A stretch of DNA of 64,000 nucleotides from Cotesia glomerata (taxonomy: Eukaryota > Arthropoda > Insecta > Hymenoptera > Braconidae), in NCBI RefSeq assembly GCF_020080835.1, contig NC_058164.1:13648142-13712141 (forward strand), read 5' to 3'. Below are positions 31,133 to 42,142 of this stretch, one piece after another (position 1 is the first letter of the stretch; the number at the start of each line of letters is the position of its first letter). The position numbers were made by a program, and so were the translations under genes. The notes beneath the pieces are model-generated. The model saw only the letters and a list, made by a program, of their open reading frames with translations, was not told where the DNA came from and searched no databases.

Positions 31133-31795
31133 ATGGCGAATAACGACGAAATCCAACGTCGCGTGCTGGCACGTCTACGCGCTGAGAACCAGAGCCTGTT
31201 CGACGAACTGCTGGAAAGAGAAGAGCGTACAATGCGCGCTGAGCGATGCCGCATTGTTGCGCTCCCGACGACACGACGAATGCGCCTGGGATGGTATCAG
31301 CGTTATCTGCTGTCCATCCAGATCCCAATGGCGTCAATCGCCGTGGGTTGGCGGTGTCCAACGTGCCGACGACCCATTTACTCAGCACAAGCGTGCGTGA
31401 GAGGAGCTGACGCGATTCTGGCGACCCACTTGTCGTCTGCTGAACGAGTGCGCCGAGCGGAAGCAACATTGGAGGAGTTGCTGCCGTTGGCGGAGCGATT
31501 GAACGGTGCACTTGCTCTTGTGCAGCGCAACCCACCGCGGACGTTGCTTCCCAGGATTCCGAGAGCCCGAGCGCTGGAGAATGCTCGAGTTCTTGCCCGA
31601 GAACTGCGAGCCAACCCGAATGTACCAGCGCGGGGTCGAGCTGGATGCTGGAACTGCGGGATGCCGCACAACATGGTGACGTGTCCTCACCCTCGAGGCA
31701 CGTTCTGCCAACGCTGCGGAGAGATCGGCGTTTACTTCGAGGAGTGCCGCCGGTGCCAGCCCGAGTGCCCAATCGACGGTCCCCGACGCCATTAG
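31133..31795 (+). CDS. Gypsy third ORF: 220-aa cysteine-rich putative zinc-binding protein
   Basis: This ORF follows pol by 81 bases and starts at the ATG immediately after TTAATTTCAG, a splice acceptor. A spliced subgenomic mRNA, like that of envelope genes in errantiviruses, is therefore the likely template. The protein is not an envelope: it has no signal peptide, membrane segment or furin-like site. It has an Arg/Glu-rich helical N-terminus, a CPTC-RRPIY cysteine pair (about residues 74-81), a Leu/Ala/Arg-rich helical middle, and a C-terminal cluster CWNCGMPHNMVTC, FCQRCGEIG, CRRCQPEC, which resembles one knuckle plus two treble-clef-like pairs. Nucleic-acid binding is a reasonable inference. 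I recognise no named family. Confidence 0.75.
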   Translation: MANNDEIQRRVLARLRAENQSLFDELLEREERTMRAERCRIVALPTTRRMRLGWYQRYLLSIQIPMASIAVGWRCPTCRRPIYSAQACVRGADAILATHLSSAERVRRAEATLEELLPLAERLNGALALVQRNPPRTLLPRIPRARALENARVLARELRANPNVPARGRAGCWNCGMPHNMVTCPHPRGTFCQRCGEIGVYFEECRRCQPECPIDGPRRH

Positions 31796-32188
31796 ATGAC
31801 GCTACTGTACAGACGACGTCTGTTTGTTTTTTTTTATTTTACTTGAGTTTTTTGTGTGTACTTTATTATTTTTTTTTGTATTTATTATTTATCTGAAGTT
31901 TTTTTTTGGTATGAGTTGTAATAACCTTTTTGATCGTCGAGGAGATGACTGATATGCGCCAAAGGCGCTGACTGAATACGCCGAATGGCGATAGTGTTGC
32001 ACGTGCCGCTAAGCGGAGTAATTTAATAAATAAAAACTTGTTATTTTGGAATTGGACGGAAATTGATTTTGGTTATATTGCTGGTGATGGGTAGTTTAGG
32101 TTGCTGTTGGTTCCAAAGGTAGTTGTGTTGGTCCAAGCGGTACCTAGATGAAACCATGGGCTCCTGGTCGACGGCTGGGGGGAGGTGT
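31796..32188 (+). other. 3' untranslated region of the gypsy element
   Basis: T-rich sequence (31825-31905) is followed by mixed sequence with no gene, ending at the polypurine tract before the 3' LTR. Confidence 0.6.
32175..32188 (+). other. Polypurine tract
   Basis: GCTGGGGGGAGGTGT lies directly before the 3' LTR start TGTAACAGG. A purine-rich stretch here primes plus-strand DNA synthesis in LTR elements. It contains a few pyrimidines, so the exact primer is uncertain. Confidence 0.6.
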
Positions 32189-34391
32189 TGTAACAGGCCG
32201 CTTTTAGCGCCACCTGTTAAGACGTTTGTTCATTATTTATTTTCTTTTTATGATAATTTTATTTTGAATTTAAATTTTAAAAGAAAATTTAAATTGGGCT
32301 CTTAAATTTATTTAATGTCCGTTGATTGAATTCGCCGCGACCGAGTCGCCCTCGCGTGGGAAAAAATTTGACCGAAGCTCGATTGCGCTCGAAACAAAAT
32401 TTATTGCGAATAGGAATTTAATTTAGCGAATAAGTTAGTTAAGTATTGTATTATTGAGAATGGTACTACCGGCCACAAACCCGCGAAGAGAGACCAACGA
32501 GGATCAACGACGTGGATCATCTGCAAGATTATCAACGACGGGCGGATGTCTATCTCGGGAACGAGCAACTGTTCCAGCCAATATATCACTCAATAAACGT
32601 CGATATTGGTAAATTGGACTTGCGGCGCCATCTCTGGAGTTCAAAGCTAACGACGGACCCAGAAAGGGGGAAGAGACGAGGAATGCGACATGTGCTAATT
32701 TTTCCTTCTTCCACGTTTTCCACTTGCCACGTGCGGATGTAATTTCGATTCGGAGGATTTTTGTTGGTTATTTTTTTTAATATTGTCTGATTTTGAGATT
32801 TATTAGAAAGACTATCGTGAAATTTCTCGCGTTTGAAATCTGATGATTTCATTTAATTAGCCACGACGTGGTGTGCTGCATGTATTGATTATTGTGTTTA
32901 GCTGCGAATTTGTTTGCCAAAAATTTATTACGGCATTACGACGATAATTGGCTGTCGCCAATTATTTATTTAATAGAAACGATCTCTTACGACGTTTTTT
33001 TTGTTGGGTGATCGCTGGTTGACGTGTGCAAGTGACGAACAAAATCACCACGTATCCTCGCCGAGGAGGTTCATTGTCCGATATAGTTCGACGTGGAAGC
33101 CGAGTACGACCTGGTGTGGCCAATCGACGGACGGGATTAAGCGACGTCATCGACCAGGGTGAGTGCCACGGGTTACGTAAATAAATAGCTCGTGGGATTT
33201 ATATTCATCAAGTAATATTTTTTTTTTTTTGTCATTAAATTTGTCGATGAGGAATTTCAAGGTTGTGTTGACTCAGCCAGTAACCGAGTAATCCCACGAG
33301 GTATTTCGGTACCGCCATTGTTGTTATTTTTTTTGTGTACTGATGTATGAAAGTTACAATTAATACTGTTATTATCATTTTTTTTTGTAATTTCGACGTT
33401 TACTCCCGGGATAATCGACGAGGTCGATTATCCATTGATCGAGCTTCGGATTCGTGCTGAATAATTAATTTAACTATTATTTAACTGCGGTGAATGAATT
33501 TTTGTTTATTATTATTAGTACCAAAAATTCGGCGAAATTTTAGAAAGTAAAATTTAAAATTAATTATGATGAATTAGTTATTTGACTGCTATACATTTGA
33601 ATCGAGTGAATTTTATAAATCTTTTTGTGTTAATTTACTGAACGTAACTGAATTGAGCGACAATTTATGAACAAGTAATTTTTTTGGGTTAGTTAATAAC
33701 AACTGACTTGAGCGACGATTTATATTTAACTATTTCAATTAATTGTTATTAATTGAATTTCAAGGACGTTATTTTATTATTATTATTAGTATTATTTAAT
33801 TAAGGGATTTCAATTAAATTAAGCGAAGAGTCAATTTTTTTGGTTGTTTAGTTAATCAATTGCGATTGAGTGAATTGCGGGGAGCTTTATTTTGTTGCTG
33901 TCGTTAACTGACTAAATTAACTGAGTGAGCGACGACAAAATTATTTTTTTTGAGATTGTTGAGTGAAATTTGCCGGAGTATTTTGTTTTTGAAACCGTTG
34001 AAGTTTGCTTTTCGGCGAAAACTGCGTATCGACGGCGTATCGACGAGATCGTCGACGATTATTATTATTTTTTTTTTCTCGCGTTTAATTCTTGTATTTT
34101 GTTAATTTTGAACAACTATTTGAATTTATTGTCAATAAATTGATAATTTATTTTTTGTTAATTAATTGCGAATTAATGCGAATAGCCCGAATACTTTCCT
34201 CGTTCCTCTATAATTAAGTCGTACCCTTGAGGCCCGCCACCCGACGAAAGGAGTCCCGAACCGGAGTAGCCGGACATCGACGTGATTGGAGCAAGGCTCC
34301 TGGCGCCCAACAACAGGTAAAGCAGGTAGGCCAGATTATTTATTTCGGGCTTCGTTCTCGCTAACGCACGAGTACGAAAATACCCGTTATA
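32189..34391 (+). repeat. 3' LTR of the gypsy element
   Basis: This is a near-identical copy of 23063-25265. The two differ by scattered single bases, for example CACTAACCC against CACAAACCC and GGGGTTC against GGAGTTC. It is followed by an ATATATATATA remnant of the target tract (34392-34404). Confidence 0.93.
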
Positions 34392-34404
34392 ATATATATA
34401 TATA

Positions 34405-34998
34405 AGGGTGATTTTTTTTTTTACTTTATTTTTTTTTTTTCGGTCCCATCGTGAATTCTTGTTGGAAATACCCAAAAAAAAATTCCCTGAAAGTTTGAGC
34501 TCTTAATATTAATTAACGTCCTCGACCAAGGCATGTGAATATTTCCCATTGAAAATACGCAAAAACTTTGATTTTTAATTTTTGAATTTCTAAAGCTCAG
34601 TGGCATTTCATGGGATCACTTTGATCAAAGATGGTTTTTTCTGAGAATTGAACGTTCTACAAAAGTGCCCATTGCCGCAAAGTCGTAACTCACACTGGCG
34701 AGGCAGTACGGGCCACTGAACCTGATTTTTTTATAAAATTTGCGTTTTTTCGCATTTATCTCGTAAATATCAAGAGTTACGGAAAAAATGTAAATTACTA
34801 ACTTGTAGAGAATTCAATTTCCAACAAAAAAATTCTTATTGATCAAATCGCTAAGATCAATATTAAGCGAGATATTAAGCCTTGAATATATTTTTTCGTG
34901 AAATTTTAGCCGATCATTGATTTAAACTTATTAATATCTTGTTTACTTTCTCTGTTTTTTATATTTTTTCTTCAATATATTTTTTTAAGGCTAGAAAA
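34405..34998 (+). repeat. Left terminal inverted repeat
   Basis: It matches the reverse complement of 39083-39664 almost throughout, including CGGTCCCATCGTGAATTC, GGCATGTGAATATTTCCC and CGAGGCAGTACGGGCC. Differences are mostly in the length of A/T runs plus scattered substitutions. Confidence 0.93.
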
Positions 34999-35435
34999 CT
35001 AAAGCAAAATTAACAATCTACAATATTTAACCTTTAATGATAATAAACATTTAATCAAACTCTTTTCTCTTTGTTTCTTCTCCGTCAGTAGGTACTTAAT
35101 AATCTAATGGCAACGTTGTGATGTAACTAACATCGCGGTGATTCCCCCACCAGTTGATCAACAACGTTTGACAAAAAGTACGCGACCAGCGAAAGCTCAG
35201 TCATTGTCCGCAAATCGAAAGCCTCTCTCCTCTCCAAAAATCCTCTCTTTTACGTAACCTTGAATTAGTTTAATAAATCGCCCGCCTAATTGCAGCGCTT
35301 TTTTTGTTTTTTATTGTGTGATACTAATGCCGCAAATATCGAGAACAAAGCTCAGTGAACACTGAATGTACTCGCGTCGCATTTGTATGCTTTACGTTGC
35401 GTTACATTTTTCTATCATTTTTATTCTTGTCAAAG

Positions 35436-38400
35436 ATGTCTGAACAAATCGGAAATAGAGTTTATAATTATTTAATTGGATTTGAAATTCATAATATTAA
35501 TAATATTAAGTTACCTTCGTGTAGGAATGTATTGAATCTCTTTATGTACAAACATCAATCCTTAAAATTAAGTATACGAGCAAGTGCTAGTAGTGTGATC
35601 ATCGTTACGAATGCTATTTGGGCTAATCTTTTGATTCCAACTTCTCGACCTCAGCACAGTATTAAAAAATTGGAAAAAATTCACAGTGACTACATGAAAC
35701 TGAAGAATCATCGAAGTCGTGCAAAGACATCGAAAAGACAACATACAAATGTGGAACAGTTTAGCAAACGTCTTGATAAATTATTTGACTTTGCAAATTG
35801 TGCTGCACTAAAAAATTTACCGAAAAATTTGCAGCAATTTTTGACAGATTGTCGCAAAGGAAATAGAAATATCCATCTACCAGCAATTGACGTTATACCA
35901 GAAGAAACTTCTGGAAATCTGTCTGCGATGGAAGTAGAAACTCCCAATAATGAAGAAATTGGTTAGTTCTAATATTATAATAGTTTTGTTTAATTATATT
36001 TGATTTGTTTAACATTCAGCTAATATGTTTACTAATTCACTGTTAACATTTTTCATTTCAGGAATGAAATTATCCCAACAGTCGTCCTTAAAAAGTTTCT
36101 GTAGTTCCATATCAAATTCCAGTGAATTGAAGCGAACTTGTTCAGACTTTGAAGATACAATGCCAGCGCCTAAGAAAAATAAAATTGATATTCTGACTTC
36201 GGAATTAGTATTAGCACTAGATAGAACTAAAACTAGTAACAGAAATGCGATGTACATCATTTCTGCTGTTATTCAAAGTTTAGGACTTGAGATTGATAAA
36301 TATAATTTAAGTTACTCCACTATTCGCAATGCGCGTATTTCAAAAAGAGAAGAAATTGTCGATACGATCAAAGAAGAAGAAATTTTTGATGACTCTCTCG
36401 TAGTGCACTGGGATGGAAAGATGCTTCCTGCGGGAAATGGTCAACCAAAAGCAGAACGATTATCAATACACGTCACCGGAATAAATACTGATAAAAATTT
36501 AAAAACTCCGATTTTCTCTGATGGCACAGGTGAAAGCCAAGCTTCAGCCATTTTTGAAACGCTGATAGAGTGGGATCTTTGCGATAATGTTAAAGCAATG
36601 TGCTTTGATACAACTAGTTCAAATACAGGTAAGTTAATGTTGTGGTTGAATGAATTTATATCACAGTATTTGTTTTTTGACTTGGGAAGAAATTTTCAAA
36701 TAAGAATTTGATTAATTTTTTTAATTATTTTTACGAATGTTGAGTTAAAATATAAGCTGAGTCAAAAATTTGAATAACTGATAATTAAATAACAGTTTAT
36801 CAATAACTAATTTTTTGTTTTAGGTTGTTTTAATGGCGCATGTGCATTATTAGAAGATAAAATTGGCCGTGACTTATTATATCTTGCTTGTCGCCATCAT
36901 ACTTCTGAATTGATGTTACGAAATGTTGCAGAAGTTGCTTGGCCAGTGACGAATAGTCCAGATGTACCAATTTTCAAAAGACTCAGAGATAATTGGAAAA
37001 AAATTGATAAATCTGCGTATGAAATCGGCACAGAGGATAAAGATATTGCACTTATTTTAAATCAAAGAAAAGACGATATTCTTGACTTCATAGAAAATCA
37101 ACTGAAGGTATTAATTAATTCATAAATAGTTTGACCATTGAAAGAATTATTATTTATAAATTTAATTTCTTTTACAGTCATTAGATCTTTCTGATACACT
37201 GATAGAAGGACTTGTTAATATTTAATAAGCTTTATTAACTGTTAATAAATGATTTTTTAACATCATGGGATTTGATAAATATTTATTAACAGTTAATTAG
37301 TATTTATTACGTGGAATTTATTAACTGTTAATAAATATTTATTAATTTATTAATATCTAATAAATATTTGTTAACTGTTAACAATTATTTATTTAGGATA
37401 AAAAGCAAAAATAGCAATTTTCTTTTGACACTTTTTATAACCCTATAACTGGAATACATTGATAATAATTCAATTCACTTAATAAATTAACGTTTTTAAT
37501 ATGTAAAAATATAAAAAATAATTATGAGCTGTGATAGAATATGGTAGTTTACAATATATGTTATTATAATGTAATATAATTAATGCAAATAATTTATAAG
37601 GATGATTTTTGTTTATAAGCAACCTTCATATCATATGACATTGCAAGCCAAACAAATTCACTCAACCAAGTATTTATTAACTGTTAATAAATATTTGTTA
37701 TCTATTAATAAATATTTATTAAATATTATTAAATGTACTTTTCTCCCTAATAAGTATTTATTTAATGTTAAAAAATATTTATTAAATTAAATTATTATCT
37801 TCAAATAAATCAAATTATTAATAGTAAATAAATCCTTTTATCAGTGTAGTTATTTTGCATACTTCGATATAACTCGAATTTTTAAGTGATTTAGTTTTAT
37901 AAATTTTGCCTTTTTAAAGAATATTTTTTACTTTAAAATTCTGAAAATATCTTCTTTTCTGGCCGCAATTATTAAATTTTTCTTATTTTTTGTTAGAATC
38001 ATCATCCGAGAAATGATTACAAGGAGTTTTTGGAGCTGAGCTGTATCTTTTTGGGTGGTATCAAAAGTCATAGAGCCGAATTTAAAGCACCTGGTGCTTT
38101 TCATCACGCACGGTGGTTATCGAAAGCTCTCTATTACTTGAAAATATATATGTTTAGAAACCAGTTTAAAATGGGAGCAAACGAAAAAAAAATTTTGCAG
38201 AAAATATGTGTTTTCATCGTAATATTTTATGTAAAAATATGGTTTACTGCTCCTAATGCAATAAATGCTCCAAACTCGGATTTGCAATTAGTAAAAGATC
38301 TCATTGACTACAGAAAAATACATCCAGAAATTGCAAATGCAGCACTCGATAAATTGTCTCGGCATTTGTGGTACTTACACGAAAATCTTGCTTGTTTAGC

Positions 38401-38797
38401 TCTTTTTGATGAAACTGTGTCAGTAGAAGAAAAAGTAAAGATCGTACAAAAAATAAATTCCCAGGTAGCGGTCAAAAAGCCTTATAAACGTTTATCAGTC
38501 GCTTATGAAGAAATAACGTCGTTATCTGAGAAAAACATAAGCGATTTGGTTAATCCAAACTCGTTGTTTATTTTTGAGCAATTTGAGCTCCCCTATGAAT
38601 TTTTCCATACAGATCCAAGTTTGTGGGAATCATATCTTGAGTATAAACGATGTTATGATACATTCAAAAAGTTAAAAGTAGTAAACGATACTGCGGAAAG
38701 AGGAGTAGCGCTAGCCGAAAGTTTTAATGAAGTATTGACTTATAACGAAGATGAAAGACAAAGAATTTTTCAAACTGTTCAGCACCATCGATCTTAA
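35436..38797 (+). CDS. Four-exon DDE-type transposase (725 aa), unassigned superfamily
   Basis: Exons 35436-35961, 36062-36628, 36824-37107 and 37997-38797 join in frame and total exactly 726 codons with stop. Borders are GT-AG with good consensus, for example ACAG/GTAAGT and TTTTAG/G. The ATG at 35436 starts MSEQIGNRV; an upstream in-frame ATG at 35355 is possible. Candidate catalytic residues are Asp293 (VVHWDGK), Asp358 (MCFDTTSSNTG) and Glu693 (NDTAERGVALAE). CRHHTSELM, HHPRNDYKEF and GAFHHARWLSKAIY-like blocks (here GAFHHARWLSKALYY) lie between them. These blocks occur in a protein family I recall as widespread and uncharacterised in invertebrates. The enzyme would cut and rejoin element ends in the nucleus. 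No lesion is visible, so it may be active. Confidence 0.8.
37197..37846. mobile_element. MITE nested in transposase intron 3
   Basis: The left end CACTGATAGAAGGACTT and the reverse complement of the right end CACTGATAAAAGGATTT are inverted repeats, each flanked by TA (37195-37196 and 37847-37848). TA duplication fits the Tc1/mariner superfamily. The 650-bp interior has many TTATTAACTGTTAATAAATA-like repeats, themselves palindromic, and no coding sequence. Removing it leaves an intron of about 237 bases. Confidence 0.75.
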
Positions 38798-39082
38798 TAC
38801 ATATCGTGTAAAAAATCACAATATATTGACAATGAATTAATCTAACAATTCATTTTTCTGCTTTCAATAATAATTAATTGGTATTGTTGTTTTTATTTTT
38901 ATTAAATACTTATTGTTGTTAATATAATTCGAACTATTATAATTTAATAAACTGATAATAATATATCAATTATTTAAGTGTAATTGAATTCATAAGTTTT
39001 ATGCAGAAACTCGTAAATCCATTATTTATTAAAGATTCTTAAGATATAAGCTTTTATAATGTAAGATACTTATCATATCCTG
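38798..39082. other. 3' flank of the transposase gene
   Basis: AT-rich 3' UTR-like sequence with AATAAA-like signals near 38945; no other gene before the right inverted repeat. Confidence 0.5.
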
Positions 39083-39662
39083 TTTTTCTAGCCTTAAAAA
39101 ATATATTGAAGAAAAAATATAAAAAACAGAGAAAGTAAACAAGATATTAATAAGTTTAAATCAATGATCGGCCAAAATTTCACGAAAAAATATATTCAAG
39201 GCTTAATATCTCGCTTAATATTGATCTTAGCGATTTGCTCCATAGTAGTTTTTTTGTTGAAAACTGAATTTTTTATAAGTTTGTCATTTACATTTTTTCC
39301 GTAGCTCTTGATATTTACGAGATAAATGCGAAAAAACGCCAATTTTATAAAAAAATTAGGTTCAGTGGCCCGTACTGCCTCGCCAGTGTGAGTTACGACT
39401 TTGCGGCAATGGGCACTTTTGTAGAACGTTCAATTCTAAGAAAAAACCATCTTCGATCAAAGTGATCCCATGAAATGCCGCTGAGCTTTAGAAATTCAAA
39501 AATTAAAAATCAAAGTTTTTGTGTATTTTCAATGGGAAATATTCACATGCCTTGGTCGAGGACGTTAATTAATATTAAGAGCTCAAACTTTCAGGGAATT
39601 TTTTTTGGGTATTTCCAACAAGAATTCACGATGGGACCGAAAAAAATAAAGTAAAAATCACC

Positions 39663-39664
<2 letters not shown>
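39083..39664 (-). repeat. Right terminal inverted repeat
   Basis: This is the inverse copy of 34405-34998, ending AATCACCCT next to an (AT)n tract. Confidence 0.93.

Positions 39665-39731
<67 letters not shown>
39665..39731. repeat. (TA)n microsatellite, right part of the split tract
   Basis: A nearly pure TA repeat follows the DNA transposon. With 22902-23062 and 34392-34404 it probably formed one tract before the two insertions. Confidence 0.9.
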
Positions 39732-39734
<3 letters not shown>

Positions 39735-39737
<3 letters not shown>

Positions 39738-40556
39738 TAGGTGATACCAGCCCGCTCCGCTGGGCATGCAATAAAATTCTATTGCGTAACCTAGACGGAA
39801 AATATAAACAAAATGATTAATTTCAACAAACTCAACAAAATTACATCGCTTTTTATCTATAAAATAATTTTTTTACAGCTCTGAATTTGTCGATAAATTA
39901 CATAAATAAATATGATATTATTCTTTTGTCCTAGTGCCAACTTTAATAACGTTATTAAGATTGTTAATTCAGATTATTATTTCTTATCTCAGCGCCATTT
40001 TCTATAAAATTATGAATATTAGTAATGAGATTATGAAATTCATCACATATTATTTTAGAATATAAACAACAATGTAATTATATTCATTTGACTAAAAATT
40101 ATCATCAATATGTTAATATTGGCAGCGGTAACCATAGGAACGGTAACCATGGAAACGGTAACCACGGCAACGGTACCATGGCAACGGTTGATTAGCGTGT
40201 GTGGTTGTGGGGGTAGAGTGGGGTTGAGTTCTATAATTGATGGGTGCCACTAATGGTTTCTTAGATTGGAGAATAACAATAATATTTTCCCAAAAAAAAA
40301 AGAGAGAGAAAGAGATAGGGAAGGGGGAAGAAGCCACGGGAGATACAGCACGGTAGGGGTTGTAAAGAATGAGAGGGAGGGGAAGGGGTAGCATATGTGA
40401 TGGTTGACGAAAAATCCATTTTGGCTAGAAATTGCGTAAAATCCTTTCTTATCTCTCGTCTACAGTGAAAAAGGAGTACCTATGCCAAATTTCAAATGAA
40501 TCCGTCCAATTATTTCGGAGATCTTGTGATGAGTCAGTGGTATTTCGCTTATATGT
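39735..40556. repeat. Interspersed repeat with CCCGCTCCGCTGGGC left end (copy B)
   Basis: The left end carries CCCGCTCCGCTGGGC, comparable to CCCGCTTCGCTGGGC at 51903. The right end reads CTTGTGATGAGTCAGTGG then TATATGTATATTA, comparable to ATCGTGATGAGTCAATATATA at 53997. The interior differs from copies A and C. A minisatellite lies at 40125-40187 and a purine-rich tract at 40300-40390. I see no gene. Confidence 0.5.
40125..40187 (+). repeat. Minisatellite of CGGTAACCATGGAAA-type units
   Basis: About four units of 12-15 bp of the form CGGTAACCATGGAAA occur with small changes. They contain short palindromes around CCATGG. Confidence 0.85.
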
Positions 40557-40562
40557 ATATTA

Positions 40563-40700
40563 GGGTGAGCCAAAAAAAACTTAAAATTTTTTTTTCCTTT
40601 AGCTACCGCGAAAATATCGTCCAAGATGACGAAAAAAAAATTCTGATAGAGTTTGAGCTCTTAATATCAATATCTAGAGGTGTCACATGGTGATTTTTGA
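40563..40700. repeat. Relic terminus related to the 34.4-kb DNA transposon
   Basis: The segment starts AGGGTGAGCCAAAAAAAAC and includes AAAAAAAAATTCTGATAGAG followed by TTTGAGCTCTTAATATCAAT. The intact transposon has AGGGTGATTT, AAAAAAAAATTCCCTGAAAG and TTTGAGCTCTTAATATTAAT in the same order and similar spacing. It is probably the end of a related, older element. Confidence 0.45.
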
Positions 40701-41169
40701 TTTTTCATTTAAATAACACGGGAATTTTTATTTATTTTTTTTTTTTTTGAATTTTGATGTATCTTAACGAGTTATTCTGTGGTAAAAATAAATAGATATT
40801 TTTGTAGGAAATTAAACGGCCTACAAAAAAGGTCAAATATAATTTTTCGTTAAGTCAACTCGATTGAAAGTTATTCGCAGTTAAACTTCAACTTAAAATA
40901 ATATACGTTGACTTTCACAATTTTTTATACTTTTTAACAAAAAAACGGCTTAAAATAAAAAATCAACATATTTTTCGTGATTTTTCTTGTTTCTACTTCC
41001 CAAAATTATTGAGAAAAACTTGTCATATAGCTCACAATTTTAATAAAAGCGTTAAAAACTGATTTCAATGTAGTCGGAAGTACTGTAAAGATTTTTGATG
41101 CGATTATATCTATTATTTATCAATTTGCTGTTACCCGCTTGATTCGATGAGCGCTTTGTAAAATTGCAT
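40701..41169. other. AT-rich spacer, possibly interior of the relic DNA transposon
   Basis: No gene is recognised. The sequence keeps the style of the inverted repeat (for example TTGATGTATCTTAACGAG, analogous to its TATCTCGTAAATATC), but I cannot align it further by eye. Confidence 0.3.
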
Positions 41170-41710
41170 TTTTAGATCTAGACTTGAAATTTAATTGTTT
41201 TGATTTGCACAGATTCCAAATGGAGTGTTGAAAGTTTTAGTTAAAGTCATTGTAAGTCTCATAAGTGAAGTTGAAATCTATCTAGCTTCAAATGTGAAGA
41301 ATTTTTCTGGTATTGAAAATTTTTTCAGTGACATCAATTTTCTATATAAAATAAATTTAACATAATAAATTGAAAATTTTTTTTTTTTAATTATATTTAA
41401 ATAATTAGCCAAATTTATTTCTTATGTATCAAATGTTTGGAAAATGCATTTATTTTCATCTGTTGCAAACCCGCGATCTCGCAATTAGAAAAATTTATCG
41501 GTTATGTGATCAGCAAAAATAACATGTTATTTCCATGCATATGCAGAATTCTTAGTCCGTTGAATGAATAACTATCATTAATATTAAGTTTTGAAAACTT
41601 CACTATGACTTTTATTCTGCCGCCAGAGAGACGATTTTTATAAGGAAATTTTTAGAAAATTTCATTTAAACCCACTAGACTTATCCTAAATTTCATGTCT
41701 CAAAAAGTCC
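41170..41710. repeat. Partial copy of the interspersed repeat seen at 18.8 kb
   Basis: GATTTGCACAGATTCCAAAT, AAGTCTCATAAGTGAAGTTG and TTATCGGTTATGTGATCAGC match copy A at 18850-19310 in order. The piece ends in TTTCATGTCTCAAAAAGTCC, matching TTTCATGTCTCAAGAAGTTC at 19462. The about 150-bp tandem units are missing here. Confidence 0.7.
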
Positions 41711-41765
41711 TAGTTAGAACAGGAAGCTTCCCTGACTATCTCCGCGCGGTTGTCACGGTGTCTAG

Positions 41766-41897
<132 letters not shown>

Positions 41898-42142
41898 TTT
41901 TTTTTGTAGGGGGGGGGAATCCTTTTTACGGATTCTAGGCATAGCTGTTTGGCCTGGATATGTAACGACTCGACGCAGCGTCATACTAACTCGACACTAA
42001 CGCCCCTACCCACTAAACCCTAAACCCCTTTTCCTTCTTTCCTCTAATCCCTCATGGAAACCGCCGTCAGGCATTACTTCGTGAAGGGAGGATCTAGCTA
42101 CTGCTCTTCCTTCTGGTGGCTAAGGTGTTAACTACCTTCCTT

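Larger units (their letters stand above)
34405..39664 (+). mobile_element. Complete DNA transposon with about 590-bp terminal inverted repeats
   Basis: The element is 5.26 kb and starts AGGGTGATTTTT; the right end is the inverse, AATCACCCT. The inverted repeats run 34405-34998 and 39083-39664. Between them is a four-exon transposase gene open for 725 codons. It sits in an (AT)n tract beside the gypsy 3' LTR, so the target-site duplication cannot be read with confidence. Termini and protein do not let me assign a named superfamily. A 650-bp MITE has inserted in intron 3. Confidence 0.9.

Noticed and set aside
31133..31795. Envelope gene after pol
   Set aside because: The ORF has no signal peptide, transmembrane segment or cleavage site; it is a Cys-rich small protein instead.
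42000..42030. CCCTAAACCC motif resembling a telomeric repeat
   Set aside because: It occurs once per LINE copy within the shared 3' UTR (also at 47237), so it is part of the LINE and not an array.
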